DNA from: JABDLO01 sp035327565
Lineage (GTDB): Bacteria; Bacteroidota; Bacteroidia; Chitinophagales; Saprospiraceae
Reading direction: 5' to 3'
Length of the DNA: 64,000 bases
Assembly (NCBI GenBank): GCA_035327565.1
Contig: DAOLDB010000012.1
Span: 1-64,000, forward strand
Part shown: positions 45,335 to 54,830 of the stretch, piece after piece
Numbering within the stretch: the first letter of the stretch is position 1
How the letters are laid out: each line of letters begins with the position of its first letter
Program-made: the position numbers and the translations under genes
Notes under the pieces: generated by a model
The model's input: only the letters and a program-made list of their open reading frames with translations
Databases searched by the model: none
What the model was told of the DNA's origin: nothing

Positions 45335-46324
45335 ATGAAAGAAGTATTTAGAATTTCTCCACTGGCCATGATTTTTATTTTTACTCTGTTTGTTACCTTT
45401 TCCTGCCGGGAGGAAACAGAGCAAATTACCAATTTCCTGGAATCTCCAGATCGATCTAATGTGATGGAATTGCATATGGTGATGGTGAATGACCTAAGAT
45501 TAAGGACCGCACCCGGACAAAAGTCAGAGGTAAAGGATAAGCTGAGCGAGGGCACTTTGGTATATAGCAAAGGGATAAGATCAGATGAAAATGAAATGAT
45601 TGAATTGCGGGGTATGCAACACAACACACCTTATATATTTATAAATCAAGGCAGCTTGGAGGGATGGGTATATGAAGGAGCATTATTGTGTTTATACAAA
45701 GGAGAAACGGAGGCTCCATTTACCGCGAGAATCAATGAAGTGGCTTCGCTTTTCAGAAAAACAGGGTTTAAAAAAATGGAAGCAGGGGGTCAATACCTGA
45801 GTTTTTTACGACGATACAAAGGATCAGAACCGGTGTGGAATGATGCCCTTTTTATGATAGCATTCTATTATTTCAACCATTTGGAGTCCACATTAAATTC
45901 CGAAATAGCTCACCATGAATTGAGGATTGAACAAAAACCAAAGGAATTGGAAGTAATTAGTCATTCAGTGGAAATTGAATTTTTCAATCAATTACAAAAC
46001 AATGGGTTAAAACCAAAATCGGGTACATTATACAAGCCAATTTCAACAGATTGGGAAAAAGTACTATATAGCATTGGAGGCCCGTTCACACAAGGCATGG
46101 ACAAAGCTTTGGAATTGATGATAATAATAATGAAGAATCAAGAATCAACCGATGCATCCACACAAATGGATCTAATAACAGAATCGGATATTGCGGGGGA
46201 ATTAGAAAACCTTTTGCATCAGCATCCTCCATTCCCACTTGAAAGTTGGGCTTCAACGAGCTATGTTCAATACGCTGAAGCCCAACTGAAAGATTCGGGA
46301 AAACTTGCTAAAGATCATCATTAA
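45335..46324 (+). CDS. SH3-domain lipoprotein
   Basis: Lipoprotein of 329 residues with lipobox TFSC (about 21-24). A bacterial SH3 domain lies at about 52-120, opening NDLRLRTAPGQKSEV and including GTLVYSKG and GWVYEGALL. The rest (about 130-329) is mainly helical, with no domain recognised. SH3 domains of this type usually bind peptidoglycan peptides or glycans. Alone on its strand. The two halves may be joined by a flexible stretch near 120. Confidence 0.75.
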   Translation: MKEVFRISPLAMIFIFTLFVTFSCREETEQITNFLESPDRSNVMELHMVMVNDLRLRTAPGQKSEVKDKLSEGTLVYSKGIRSDENEMIELRGMQHNTPYIFINQGSLEGWVYEGALLCLYKGETEAPFTARINEVASLFRKTGFKKMEAGGQYLSFLRRYKGSEPVWNDALFMIAFYYFNHLESTLNSEIAHHELRIEQKPKELEVISHSVEIEFFNQLQNNGLKPKSGTLYKPISTDWEKVLYSIGGPFTQGMDKALELMIIIMKNQESTDASTQMDLITESDIAGELENLLHQHPPFPLESWASTSYVQYAEAQLKDSGKLAKDHH

Positions 46325-46463
46325 GATGACAAACAAGAGAAAGAACATTGTTGATTTTATCAAAGCATAATATATGAGCTTCCCTCTTCTTCATTGACGT
46401 AAGAAATTAAAGAAAACCAGATCACATAATTTCAAAGAGATGTCTAAGAAGTAGTCCGTTCGT

Positions 46464-46691
46464 TTATTGGCTAACTGCAAGGGCATTAAAGTCCTCTTCA
46501 ACAAATTTTTTTCCGTCCCATTTACCGAGCCATTCACAATCGTGATAATTTCTTACATATTGCTTGAATGCATCAATTGCCAATTGTCTGTCTACTCGCT
46601 TTATCGTAATTGTATTGTTATATCCACTCTTAATATTGAAGTAATAGATACCTTTTCCAAATTCAAACTTTTTTGTGCTTGGTCGAGCCAT
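46464..46691 (-). CDS. conserved small protein downstream of rpsU
   Basis: A 75-residue basic protein (MARPSTKKFEF start) with alternating strand pattern GIYYFNIKSGYNNTITIKRV and an ending DGKKFVEEDFNAL. I do not recognise a domain. It follows rpsU by 11 bp on the same strand, so both are likely on one mRNA. The compact length, ATG start and tight spacing make it a believable gene. Confidence 0.6.
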   Translation of the reverse strand: MARPSTKKFEFGKGIYYFNIKSGYNNTITIKRVDRQLAIDAFKQYVRNYHDCEWLGKWDGKKFVEEDFNALAVSQ

Positions 46692-46702
46692 ATTTTTATA
46701 TA

Positions 46703-46894
46703 TTATTTAAGGTTACCAAATTTTTCCTGCCGATATGCTGCATTGAGAATTTCGTTTCTTCTTTTTACAGATGGTTTTGTAAAGTGCTTTCTTTTTCTTA
46801 GCTCCTTGATAATACCTACATCCCTGTGTTTTCTCTTATATCTTTTTAAGGCACGATCAATGGTTTCTTCGTCTTTTAGTTCAATAATTATCAT
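46703..46894 (-). CDS. rpsU: 30S ribosomal protein S21 (bS21)
   Basis: Small-subunit protein that helps initiation; 63 residues. Basic helical pattern typical of the family: IDRALKRYKRKHRDVGIIKEL (split here at the end), RKRKHFTKPSVKRRNEIL. In many Bacteroidota S21 stands beside a small conserved protein, as here. Middle gene of a three-gene unit with an 11-bp gap to the next and 14 bp to the previous. Confidence 0.92.
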   Translation of the reverse strand: MIIIELKDEETIDRALKRYKRKHRDVGIIKELRKRKHFTKPSVKRRNEILNAAYRQEKFGNLK

Positions 46895-46908
46895 TAAGGT
46901 TTAATTTT

Positions 46909-47265
46909 TTAGATTGAGTGCACGATGGCATCAATGTTATAAGTGTTTACAAGTTCGGTTGCAAAAGATTTATGCCCTCGGGGCGCCAATAAATGCAACT
47001 TTCCATTTTTCATTTGGGCCATGGTGCTTAATAATTTCCATTTGGTCACCAATTTTTGGGGATTTTCTGATTTCAATGCGATATCGGTGTAGTGCTTACT
47101 TCCATTGGAGGTTTTATAGGTGATATCAGGAGCAATCTGCTCCTGAGTGTTTTTATTGACAAAAGATCGAGGGGGTTCAAACCCTTCCTTATCAACCCTT
47201 ATTTGGTCTGATGCTCTTTTTTCAACCCACTCCAATGCAACGTCAAAGTACATTTGCTTTTCCAT
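46909..47265 (-). CDS. hypothetical protein, possible PD-(D/E)XK-like domain
   Basis: A 118-residue protein upstream of rpsU. The segment PDITYKTSNGSKHYTDIALKS, then KWKLLSTMAQMKNGKLHLLAP, looks like the core beta-hairpin and helix of PD-(D/E)XK nuclease-like folds (PD, then D-x-x-x-K), but the catalytic Glu/Lys arrangement is imperfect. ATG 47265 is clear and the frame is undisturbed. It is the first gene of the S21 unit (14-bp gap). A nucleic-acid role fits its place but is inference. Confidence 0.55.
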   Translation of the reverse strand: MEKQMYFDVALEWVEKRASDQIRVDKEGFEPPRSFVNKNTQEQIAPDITYKTSNGSKHYTDIALKSENPQKLVTKWKLLSTMAQMKNGKLHLLAPRGHKSFATELVNTYNIDAIVHSI

Positions 47266-47383
47266 AATACTGAATCTTTTTTTCAGAATGGATAATCATT
47301 AATAGGGAAATACCCATTGAAAGTCAATGAATTCATTAAACTAACCTACCTATAATGGATTTGGTTTCAATTTTTTTGATTTT

Positions 47384-47875
47384 TTATTGCACAATGGTGT
47401 AAAGCATCAGAGCCAACATATTTCTGAAAGCATGGATATAAACAGTCATCCAGAAGGGTCCGGGAGGGCGGATAGTATAATGAAGGTAAACGAAAACCAG
47501 AATAATACCCAGTGGAAAAACCATGGCAGAATACCATAAACTATATCCTGCATGGGCCAAAGCAAAGAGTAGGGATGATATCAATATAATCCATTGTGCC
47601 GGCAATTTACCCGACAATGTTTTCACCACGATGTATTGAAAAATAAATGTTTCTAAGATAGGAGCAACAATCACAGCGGTGAGGTAAATCATCCAGGGGG
47701 ACATATTTCCAAAATCCGGCCCACCCATACCGGTTTCCGGATTGAACCCCAATACAATCAGTACAGGCATAATTAAAATTCCCGCACAGATCATCAAAGC
47801 ATTGGTGAACAGGATAAAGGGAATGGGAGACAAGCTAAACCACCAGGCTTTAAAGCTAATCCATGATGATTGCAT
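47384..47875 (-). CDS. CPBP (CAAX protease and bacteriocin-processing) family membrane protein, atypical site
   Basis: Membrane protein of 163 residues with four to five hydrophobic helices. The CPBP motif 1, usually EExxxR, reads ETFIFQ (about 97-102): the first Glu is kept while the second Glu and the Arg are changed. Motif 2 (FALAHAGYS, about 123) and motif 3 (HAFRNM, about 147) keep their His and Asn. Some members act as scaffolds without protease activity, and the loss of Arg makes catalytic activity doubtful. Lies 14 bp downstream of glyS on the same strand. Confidence 0.65.
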   Translation of the reverse strand: MQSSWISFKAWWFSLSPIPFILFTNALMICAGILIMPVLIVLGFNPETGMGGPDFGNMSPWMIYLTAVIVAPILETFIFQYIVVKTLSGKLPAQWIILISSLLFALAHAGYSLWYSAMVFPLGIILVFVYLHYTIRPPGPFWMTVYIHAFRNMLALMLYTIVQ

Positions 47876-47889
47876 TCTTACTTTTTAAA

Positions 47890-49410
47890 TTATAAAGGAT
47901 ATTCAATAGTCATGTATTTGCTAATGGAATCTGCCGGAATGCGCCTTTGTTCAAGGTTGTCACGATCTCTGATGGTAACGGTATTGTCATTAAGTGATTC
48001 GAAATCAATGGTAATGCAATAGGGGGTTCCGATGGCATCCTGTCTTCGGTACCTCCTGCCAATGGCATCTTTATCATCATATTGGCAGGAGGTATGCTTT
48101 TTGAGCTTTTTAAAAATATCTTCAGCCATTCGGGTCAATTCTTCTTTGTTTTTGAGTAAAGGAAGTACTGCTACCTTTACAGGAGAAAGTGAAGGGTGGA
48201 GCTTCATCACTATACGTGTGGAGTCATTTCCTTCAGCGTCAGGTACGGTTTCTTCCTGAAGTGACTCACTAATCTGTGCCAGAAACATTCGGTCGCAGCC
48301 GATAGATGTTTCAATGACATAAGGTATATAACTATTATTCTCTTCAGAATCAAAATAAGTCAGTTTCTTCCCTGATAATTTAGCATGTTCTTTAAGGTCG
48401 AAATCCGTTCGTGAATGTATGCCTTCCAGTTCCCTGAATCCAAAGGGAAATTCATATTGTATATCTACAGCAGCATTGGCGTAGTGGGCAAGATTGTCAT
48501 GATCATGGAAACGCAGTTTTAAATCGTTAGTGCCTATCGCCTTATGCCATTCGAGGCGGGTTTCTTTCCAGTATTCATAGTATTTCATTTCTTCTCCGGG
48601 CTTAACGAAATATTGCATTTCCATTTGTTCAAACTCTCTCATGCGGAATATGAACTGTCTGGCCACGATTTCATTTCTGAAAGCTTTCCCAATCTGTGCA
48701 ATACCAAAAGGAATTTTTTGCCGGGTCGATTTTTGAACATTGAGAAAATTGACAAAAATACCCTGAGCGGTTTCTGGTCTCAGATATAATTGTCCTTCTT
48801 CTCCTGCAATATTTCCTAATTGTGTTGAAAACATTAAATTAAACTGCCTTACATCAGTCCAGTTTCTGGAACCGGATTCAGGACAGGCGATCTGAAGCTC
48901 TTCAATCATAGTTTTCAACTCAGCCATGTCATTATTTCTCATGGCATCGGCCAATCTTTTTAAAATCGAATCGATTTCATTCTGACGAGCGATGATCCTG
49001 TCATTTGTAGTTCTGAAATGATCCTCATTAAAAGAATTGCCAAACCGACTTTTGGCTTTTTCTATATCCTTTTCAATTTTATTTTCAATTTTTTCAGCAA
49101 AAGACTCAATCAATTGATCTGCCCTATACCTTTTTTTCGAATCCTTGTTGTCGATTAAAGGATCGTTAAATGCATCCACATGCCCTGAGGCTTTCCAGGT
49201 TTTGGGGTGCATAAAAATAGCAGCGTCTATCCCTACTATATTTTCATGCATTTGAACCATGCTTTTCCACCAGTATTCTTTGATATTGTTTTTAAGTTCT
49301 ACACCATAAGGGCCGTAATCGTATACAGCGCTAAGTCCATCATATATTTCACTGGATGGATAGATGAATCCGTATTCCTTGCAATGAGATATCAATTGTT
49401 TAAAATCCAT
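47890..49410 (-). CDS. glyS: glycyl-tRNA synthetase, class II dimeric type
   Basis: Charges tRNA-Gly with glycine. A single chain of 506 residues, so the alpha2 eukaryote/archaea-like type found in Bacteroidota, not the alpha2-beta2 form. Marks: YGFIYPSSEIYDGLSAVYDYGP (N-terminal; split here), the motif 2 region with RPETAQGIFVNFLN and RNEIVARQFIFRMREFEQMEMQYF, and motif 3 IETSIGCDRM. The C-terminal anticodon-binding domain includes KVAVLPLLKNKEEL and GRRYRRQDAIGTPYCITID. Followed 14 bp later by the CPBP gene. Confidence 0.95.
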   Translation of the reverse strand: MDFKQLISHCKEYGFIYPSSEIYDGLSAVYDYGPYGVELKNNIKEYWWKSMVQMHENIVGIDAAIFMHPKTWKASGHVDAFNDPLIDNKDSKKRYRADQLIESFAEKIENKIEKDIEKAKSRFGNSFNEDHFRTTNDRIIARQNEIDSILKRLADAMRNNDMAELKTMIEELQIACPESGSRNWTDVRQFNLMFSTQLGNIAGEEGQLYLRPETAQGIFVNFLNVQKSTRQKIPFGIAQIGKAFRNEIVARQFIFRMREFEQMEMQYFVKPGEEMKYYEYWKETRLEWHKAIGTNDLKLRFHDHDNLAHYANAAVDIQYEFPFGFRELEGIHSRTDFDLKEHAKLSGKKLTYFDSEENNSYIPYVIETSIGCDRMFLAQISESLQEETVPDAEGNDSTRIVMKLHPSLSPVKVAVLPLLKNKEELTRMAEDIFKKLKKHTSCQYDDKDAIGRRYRRQDAIGTPYCITIDFESLNDNTVTIRDRDNLEQRRIPADSISKYMTIEYPL

Positions 49411-49528
49411 GGGTATATCAGTTAAAAGGAAATTTTATTGATTATAAAGGGCGCAAAGGTAAAAAGAATGAGAATATTTATGGATGATAGTCTCAACAAA
49501 TACATGCTATACTGTACGAATGAACAAC

Positions 49529-50335
49529 CTATTCGCTTTTACTTAAATCCCGGGCTCGTAATAATGCCTGATGTACCCCTTCATTAAAAACTTTTCTTAG
49601 TTGATTGCTCTCAAATCGTGCGATAGCCGCCTCTGTAGTTCCTCCTTTTGAGGATACTTTTTTAATCCACTCACTGAATGAAATATCAAATTTGTTGTAC
49701 AATTCGATCGCGCCTCTAAAGGTTTGGTATGTCAGTAAATCTGCTTCCGCTTGCGAAAATCCCATTTCCTGTGCAGCTTCCAGCAGGCTCTGCATGATAT
49801 AAAAAACATATGCAGGTCCTGATCCCGAAATGGCGGTAGCGGCATCAATTGCGTCTTCGTTCTCCACATAAATGGTTTTGCCTGAAGCATTTAAAAGATT
49901 TTGTACTGTCACCAGTTCAATTCGTGTCACTTCATCAGAAGATGTAAAAACTGTCATACCGGATCCGATTTGAGCCGGCAGATTGGGCATGGCACGGATG
50001 ATTTTGCGTGTCCCTAAAGCCTGAGCAATGGATTCCATTTTTACACCTGCCATAATAGATAATATAACCTGTTGGCGGTCAAGATGGTGAGACAGATCCT
50101 GAAAAAGCATTTGAGTATCCTGAGGTTTTACGGCAAGGATAATCAGGTCGCATAATTTTATAAATGACCCGGGCTCACCGTAAATGGTTCCGAATTGCTG
50201 TTTTCTCAGTTCATCAGCTTTTTCAACAGATTTTTCTAAAATAAATAATCCCTCCTCGTTGACAATGTGTGAACGTAAAAAACTATGGGCGTAATTCAAA
50301 CCCATTGTTCCTCCTCCGATAATCAATATTTTCAT
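49529..50335 (-). CDS. proC: pyrroline-5-carboxylate reductase
   Basis: Last step of proline synthesis: reduces P5C with NAD(P)H. Product 268 residues. Rossmann start ILIIGGGTMG (about 3-12), LAVKPQDTQ (about 67), MPNLPAQIGSG, and the C-terminal signature SGSGPAYVFYIMQSLLEAA plus SKGGTTEAAIARFESN are all in place. Cytosolic and complete. No proA/proB nearby. Confidence 0.95.
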   Translation of the reverse strand: MKILIIGGGTMGLNYAHSFLRSHIVNEEGLFILEKSVEKADELRKQQFGTIYGEPGSFIKLCDLIILAVKPQDTQMLFQDLSHHLDRQQVILSIMAGVKMESIAQALGTRKIIRAMPNLPAQIGSGMTVFTSSDEVTRIELVTVQNLLNASGKTIYVENEDAIDAATAISGSGPAYVFYIMQSLLEAAQEMGFSQAEADLLTYQTFRGAIELYNKFDISFSEWIKKVSSKGGTTEAAIARFESNQLRKVFNEGVHQALLRARDLSKSE

Positions 50336-50672
50336 GAGTCAATTGATAATTTTAGTTTTGTTGTTTTCATCCAATGTATATTTGTTTGCCTAATTAAACG
50401 AATCTTCTGTTTGAAATGATAATCGCATTCTGAAAATAATAATATTTGGTTTCATGGAAGGAAAAGGAAACGTAAAGATCAAAAATTGATGTGTTTATTC
50501 CATTTTCCGTAAGGATAATTAAAGAAATAATTATGGTGTAGTGAATATTTTTATCTTTAAACGGTGAATTTGCAAATGAATGTCCAATGGAAAGAATCAA
50601 ATTTCCTCTATACCGGATAATCATTTGAACCAATGTATAAAATTGAGTTATCAGACTTTAAAATATAGTGGA
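50336..50672. other. 337-bp divergent spacer between proC and the metalloprotease gene
   Basis: AT-rich; the frame continues open from 50580 into the protease but the codons before 50673 do not look like protein. No other gene seen. Confidence 0.4.
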
Positions 50673-53057
50673 ATGAAATCTGGATTGATATTGGGTATTG
50701 TAGCCATTTCTTTCTCGTGGACAATGGCTCAGTCTTATCAGGGATTTTTTAATTTTCAATGGAATGAAAGTAAAGGTCAATTGTTGTTACAAGTGCATAA
50801 TCCGGGGGAAGAATTCATTTATGTAAGTGGTTTGGCGGCAGGTGTAGGGTCCAATGATATTGGTTTGGACAGAGGACAATTAGGAGGCACGCATCTCGTA
50901 CGGTTTGAAAAGGCGGGGGACAAAATTTTGCTTATTCAAAGCAATACACAATACAGGGCTCAATCCGACAATCCAGAGGAAGTCCGCGCTGTGAAAGAGG
51001 CCTTTGCAGAGTCGGTATTGTGGGGATTTAAAATTGAAGAAAAAAAGGATGGACATCCAGTGATTGACATGACTCCCTTCCTGCTGAGAGATGCGCATCG
51101 TGCTGCTGCCAGACTGAAGAGCACAAAACAAGGAAGCTATAAAGTGGAAAAAGACCGGTCTGCCATTTATCTCGAAAATACCCATAGTTTTCCGGACAAC
51201 TCAGAATTTGAAGCCATCATAACACTTACGGGTGAACCTGAAGGGGCAGAAATACGTTCTGTGACACCCAGTCCTGATGCCATTACTGTCAGACAACACC
51301 ATTCCTTTATCAGGCTTCCTGATGAAGGGTATACCCCCAGGAAGTTTCATCCATTTTCAGGCTATTTTCCTCTGATGTTTTATGATTATGCGTTGCCCAT
51401 TGGAGAACCCATACAGTTGAAGTATATACGCAGGCACCGATTGATAAAGAAAGATCCATCTGCGCAGATCAGTGATCCGGTAAAGCCGATTGTGTATTAT
51501 ATCGATCCCGGTTGTCCCGAACCCATTAAATCGGCGCTGATGGATGGAGCAGCCTGGTGGAAAGATGCTTTTGAATATGCCGGATTTAGTAATGCTTTTG
51601 AAGTCAGGGAATTACCAGCAGATGCGCATCCCCTGGATGTCCGGTACAACATGATCCAATGGATTCACAGAAGTACACGGGGTTGGTCTTATGGTGCAAG
51701 TATCACTGATCCACGAACCGGCGAGATTATTAAAGGTCATGTGAGTCTGGGTTCTCTGAGAGTCCGACAAGATTTTATGATTGCTCAGGGAATATTTTCG
51801 CCCTTTATAGGGGATAATGAAGACGACGCTGTATTGATAGAAGTGGCTTTGGCCCGGCTAAGACAACTTTCAGCCCATGAGATAGGTCATACAATAGGAT
51901 TGGCACATAATTTCGCATCATCCGTCAATGACAGGGCGTCAGTCATGGACTATCCCCATCCCTATTTTGAGTGGAAAGAAGACGGAACAATTGATTATAG
52001 CAATGCCTATGATTCAGGGATTGGAATCTGGGATAAAAGAGCCATCCTATATGGATATGCTGAGTTTCCTGAAGGGAGTGTTGAGGAAGAAGGGCTTTTG
52101 GATATTATTCGTGAAACCCGATCAATGGGACTGTATTACTTGTCGGATGCTGATGCGCGGCCCGAGGGCAGTTTGCATCCCCAGAATCATCTTTGGGATA
52201 ACGGAGTATCGGCTACAGAAGAGTTAAAGCGTTTGATCCATCTGAGATCGGTAGCTTTGGAGCGATTTGGGGCTAATACCATTAGAAAGGGCACACCATA
52301 TTCGGAGCTGGAAAAACTTTTAGTACCTGTATTTCTCATGCATCGGTACCAGGCTGAAGCCGTCAGTAAAATCTATGGAGGGAAATTTTATTCTTTCAGT
52401 GTAAAAGGAGACAGTGAAGGTGTAGATATGAATAATGTGCCTATTGAAATGCAAAAAGAAGCTTTGGATGCTCTTTTACTTACATTACAGCCTTCTTTTT
52501 TAAAAATACCTGATCACATTATTGCAATGATTCCCCCTTCTGCACCAGGCTTTGGCAGAGACCGGGAAACTTTTAAAGGATTTACAGGACTTGCGTTTGA
52601 CCCTTTGGCTCCCGGTCATTCGTATGCAGAAAGTCTCTTTCAATGGATGCTGAATGAAGAAAGACTGTCCCGTATCTACAGGGAAGATCATGCTCGGCTT
52701 CCAGGATATTTCAGCACCATAGAAAAAAATTTGTTTACTCAGTATCCTGCAGATGCGACAGAGTTTCAAATATTTATGAATAATCAAAAACTATATATAC
52801 ATAGATTGATCCATTTAGCGCTTCACGCAAAAGATCAGCAGGTTGCCGCGTTAGCAGCCTATCGATTGGAAACATTAAAAGAAGATCATCTCACACAGGA
52901 AAGAGGAGCAGAAGAGTGGATAGCTCACCTGAGATATTTAAGAAATACATGGGAAAGAGCCCTTAAGGAGCCCGGGCAGTGGAAGTTGCCTGCTCCTCAA
53001 CCTATGCCTCCGGGAGCGCCCATTGGATGTGGTTTCTCTCCTGAAATTTTGGATTAA
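50673..53057 (+). CDS. zinc-dependent metalloprotease (DUF5117/DUF5118 type), secreted
   Basis: A 794-residue exported protease. Start placed at ATG 50673 because a signal peptide (MKSGLILGIVAISFSWTMAQ) begins there; an in-frame start at 50580 would add 31 non-secretory residues. The zinc motif is HEIGHTIGLAHN (about 405-416), the HExxHxxGxxH pattern, preceded by the DUF5117-type N-terminal domain (about 40-300). The C-terminal third is helical. Such proteins are common in Bacteroidota and Gram-negatives, with unknown substrates. Convergent with queE, overlapping by 4 bp. Confidence 0.88.
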   Translation: MKSGLILGIVAISFSWTMAQSYQGFFNFQWNESKGQLLLQVHNPGEEFIYVSGLAAGVGSNDIGLDRGQLGGTHLVRFEKAGDKILLIQSNTQYRAQSDNPEEVRAVKEAFAESVLWGFKIEEKKDGHPVIDMTPFLLRDAHRAAARLKSTKQGSYKVEKDRSAIYLENTHSFPDNSEFEAIITLTGEPEGAEIRSVTPSPDAITVRQHHSFIRLPDEGYTPRKFHPFSGYFPLMFYDYALPIGEPIQLKYIRRHRLIKKDPSAQISDPVKPIVYYIDPGCPEPIKSALMDGAAWWKDAFEYAGFSNAFEVRELPADAHPLDVRYNMIQWIHRSTRGWSYGASITDPRTGEIIKGHVSLGSLRVRQDFMIAQGIFSPFIGDNEDDAVLIEVALARLRQLSAHEIGHTIGLAHNFASSVNDRASVMDYPHPYFEWKEDGTIDYSNAYDSGIGIWDKRAILYGYAEFPEGSVEEEGLLDIIRETRSMGLYYLSDADARPEGSLHPQNHLWDNGVSATEELKRLIHLRSVALERFGANTIRKGTPYSELEKLLVPVFLMHRYQAEAVSKIYGGKFYSFSVKGDSEGVDMNNVPIEMQKEALDALLLTLQPSFLKIPDHIIAMIPPSAPGFGRDRETFKGFTGLAFDPLAPGHSYAESLFQWMLNEERLSRIYREDHARLPGYFSTIEKNLFTQYPADATEFQIFMNNQKLYIHRLIHLALHAKDQQVAALAAYRLETLKEDHLTQERGAEEWIAHLRYLRNTWERALKEPGQWKLPAPQPMPPGAPIGCGFSPEILD

Positions 53058-53701
53058 TCTATGCCAATGAATTTGTGGGTTTGAAGACTCAGTTTCCATT
53101 TTGGATTTTTGAGACAATACGCCACAGATTCAGCAATATTTCTGGATTGCAGCTCATCGTCCAGCGGCTGAAGATAATAGTGCCTGAAATTCAAATGTTC
53201 ATAAAGTCCGGGATGATTTTCAAGCTGAGGATAAACCAGTTTTAACTCATCCCCTGTTTGCACTACGATTTCTGTATCAGCCTTGGGACTTACACATACC
53301 CAATCAATGTTTTCGGGAAGGGGAATGGTACCATTGGTTTCAATAGCAATCTCCAGTCCGGCATGATGAAAAGCACGAATCAATTCATCATCCATTTGAA
53401 GTGCCGGTTCTCCTCCGGTACATACCACAAAGGGCTTACCTATTCCTGGCGGAAAGGTAGAAACAATGAAATCTGTCAATTCAACCGAAGTGTATGAGCC
53501 CCCATTGATTCCGTCCGTACCCCAAAAGTCAGTGTCGCAAAATCTACAAATGGCTTTATGACGATCTTCTTCTCTTCCTGTCCAGAGATTGCACCCTGCA
53601 AAGCGACAAAAGACGGCCGGTCTTCCTGTGTGGAATCCTTCTCCCTGGAGAGTGTAATAGATTTCTTTTACTTTATAATGCTTTGTTTTCATTCCTTTCA
53701 T
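53054..53701 (-). CDS. queE: 7-carboxy-7-deazaguanine synthase (radical SAM)
   Basis: Radical SAM enzyme of queuosine/7-deazapurine synthesis, making CDG from CPH4. Product 215 residues. The N-terminal YYTLQGEGFHTGRPAVFCRF is family-typical; the cluster ligands are in CNLWTGREEDRHKAICRFCD, the unusual CX14CX2C spacing of this enzyme type. TGGEPAL and AIETNGTIPLP follow. Met1 (53701) or Met4 (53692) may start translation; either overlaps the end of the ridA gene by 20-29 bp, so the two are coupled. queC and queD are not in the window. Confidence 0.93.
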   Translation of the reverse strand: MKGMKTKHYKVKEIYYTLQGEGFHTGRPAVFCRFAGCNLWTGREEDRHKAICRFCDTDFWGTDGINGGSYTSVELTDFIVSTFPPGIGKPFVVCTGGEPALQMDDELIRAFHHAGLEIAIETNGTIPLPENIDWVCVSPKADTEIVVQTGDELKLVYPQLENHPGLYEHLNFRHYYLQPLDDELQSRNIAESVAYCLKNPKWKLSLQTHKFIGID

Positions 53702-54086
53702 TCGTTGGAAGAACGGCTGTTGCTTCTATTTCCACCAGCATGTGGGGATCAATCAGGGATGCCACCTGTACCATTGAGGTGGCCGGCCGGATGTCTTTGA
53801 AATACTGCCCATGTGCTTTTCCTACTTGTTCCCAGTGACTTATGTCGGTCACATAGATCCGGGTTCGGGTCACATTATCCATTTGGGCGCCAAAATGGGC
53901 CAATGCTTCCCGGATAATCTCCAAAATCCTTAGCGTTTGACCATAAGGATCTCCTATGCACACTACCTGACCATTTTGTATGGCAGTGGTACCTGAAACT
54001 TCAATAACCTGACCGGTAAGGACAGCTCTTGAATAACCGACAATAGATTCCCATTGGGCTCCGGACGAGTATTTTTCTTTATGCAT
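53673..54086 (-). CDS. RidA/YjgF family protein
   Basis: Deaminates reactive enamine/imine intermediates in amino-acid metabolism; trimeric. The 137-residue product has GQVIEVSGTTAI, TRTRIYVTDISHW (with the catalytic Arg) and PHMLVEIEATAVLP (with the typical Glu near the C-terminus). The family usually has 125-130 residues. The 3' end overlaps the queE start. The exact subgroup is not resolved by eye. Confidence 0.88.
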   Translation of the reverse strand: MHKEKYSSGAQWESIVGYSRAVLTGQVIEVSGTTAIQNGQVVCIGDPYGQTLRILEIIREALAHFGAQMDNVTRTRIYVTDISHWEQVGKAHGQYFKDIRPATSMVQVASLIDPHMLVEIEATAVLPTNERNENKAL

Positions 54087-54142
54087 GGATGATTTGAATT
54101 TTTTTTAAAGGTTCATGATGCTGATGGAAACTATTTAAACCA

Positions 54143-54742
54143 TTATGGCAGGAGTTTGCTGAACTCATAAATACTTTTTACCATGTAGTCTGCTTTAGTG
54201 TTCATTGGCGCACCATTTCCTCCTATTCTTACAGTAAACATATTCAACAACTTTCCCAGTTCAATATCGCTATCCGTATCACCGATGATGACGGATTGTT
54301 CGAAACTAAGTTCAGGAAAATCATTTTTTGCTTCCAGCGCCATGCCCGGATTAGGCTTTCTGCAAAAAGGATTAAATGTGCTCAGATGCGGGCAATAATA
54401 GATTTGATCTACTCTTCCATAAGCATTGGTAATTGTTTCTGTCATATAATTATGAACATGAGCCAGGTCTTCATGCGTCATAAGACCTTTGCCTATCCCT
54501 TGCTGATTGGTCAGGATAATGATCCGGTCAAACCATTCTGCAAAGCGATACATTGCTTCCAGAGCCCCTGGAAGGAATTCAAACTCTGACGGTTCTTTGA
54601 CGTAATGTCCATAGAGTCTTTTATTGATTGTCCCATCCCGGTCGAGAAATAAAGTATTGTAGTATCTCAGGTTGTCTTTCATATCCATCGCCTGAGTCAA
54701 TATTCTTGCCCTCTTACTAAGTGCTGAATAAGATTTGTTCAT
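54143..54742 (-). CDS. HAD-IIIA family phosphatase, GmhB-like
   Basis: Phosphatase of about 199 residues similar to D-glycero-manno-heptose-1,7-bisphosphate 7-phosphatase. Motif 1 is FLDRDGTIN (about 32-40), motif 2 LTNQQGIGKG, and motif 3/4 IGDTDSDIELG. The zinc site of GmhB is only partly kept (CPHLSTFNPFCRKPNPG). The start may be Met19 or Met21, giving a protein closer to the family length of about 180. A role in heptose synthesis for lipopolysaccharide is likely, with histidinol-phosphatase an alternative. 56 bp before ridA on the same strand. Confidence 0.78.
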   Translation of the reverse strand: MNKSYSALSKRARILTQAMDMKDNLRYYNTLFLDRDGTINKRLYGHYVKEPSEFEFLPGALEAMYRFAEWFDRIIILTNQQGIGKGLMTHEDLAHVHNYMTETITNAYGRVDQIYYCPHLSTFNPFCRKPNPGMALEAKNDFPELSFEQSVIIGDTDSDIELGKLLNMFTVRIGGNGAPMNTKADYMVKSIYEFSKLLP

Positions 54743-54830
54743 TGCTTTCTGGGATAAAAATTATTATTCCTGTTCACAATAACAGTATTTTTGTGGTTAT
54801 CTATTGTTAAACCATTGTAAATATTTAATA

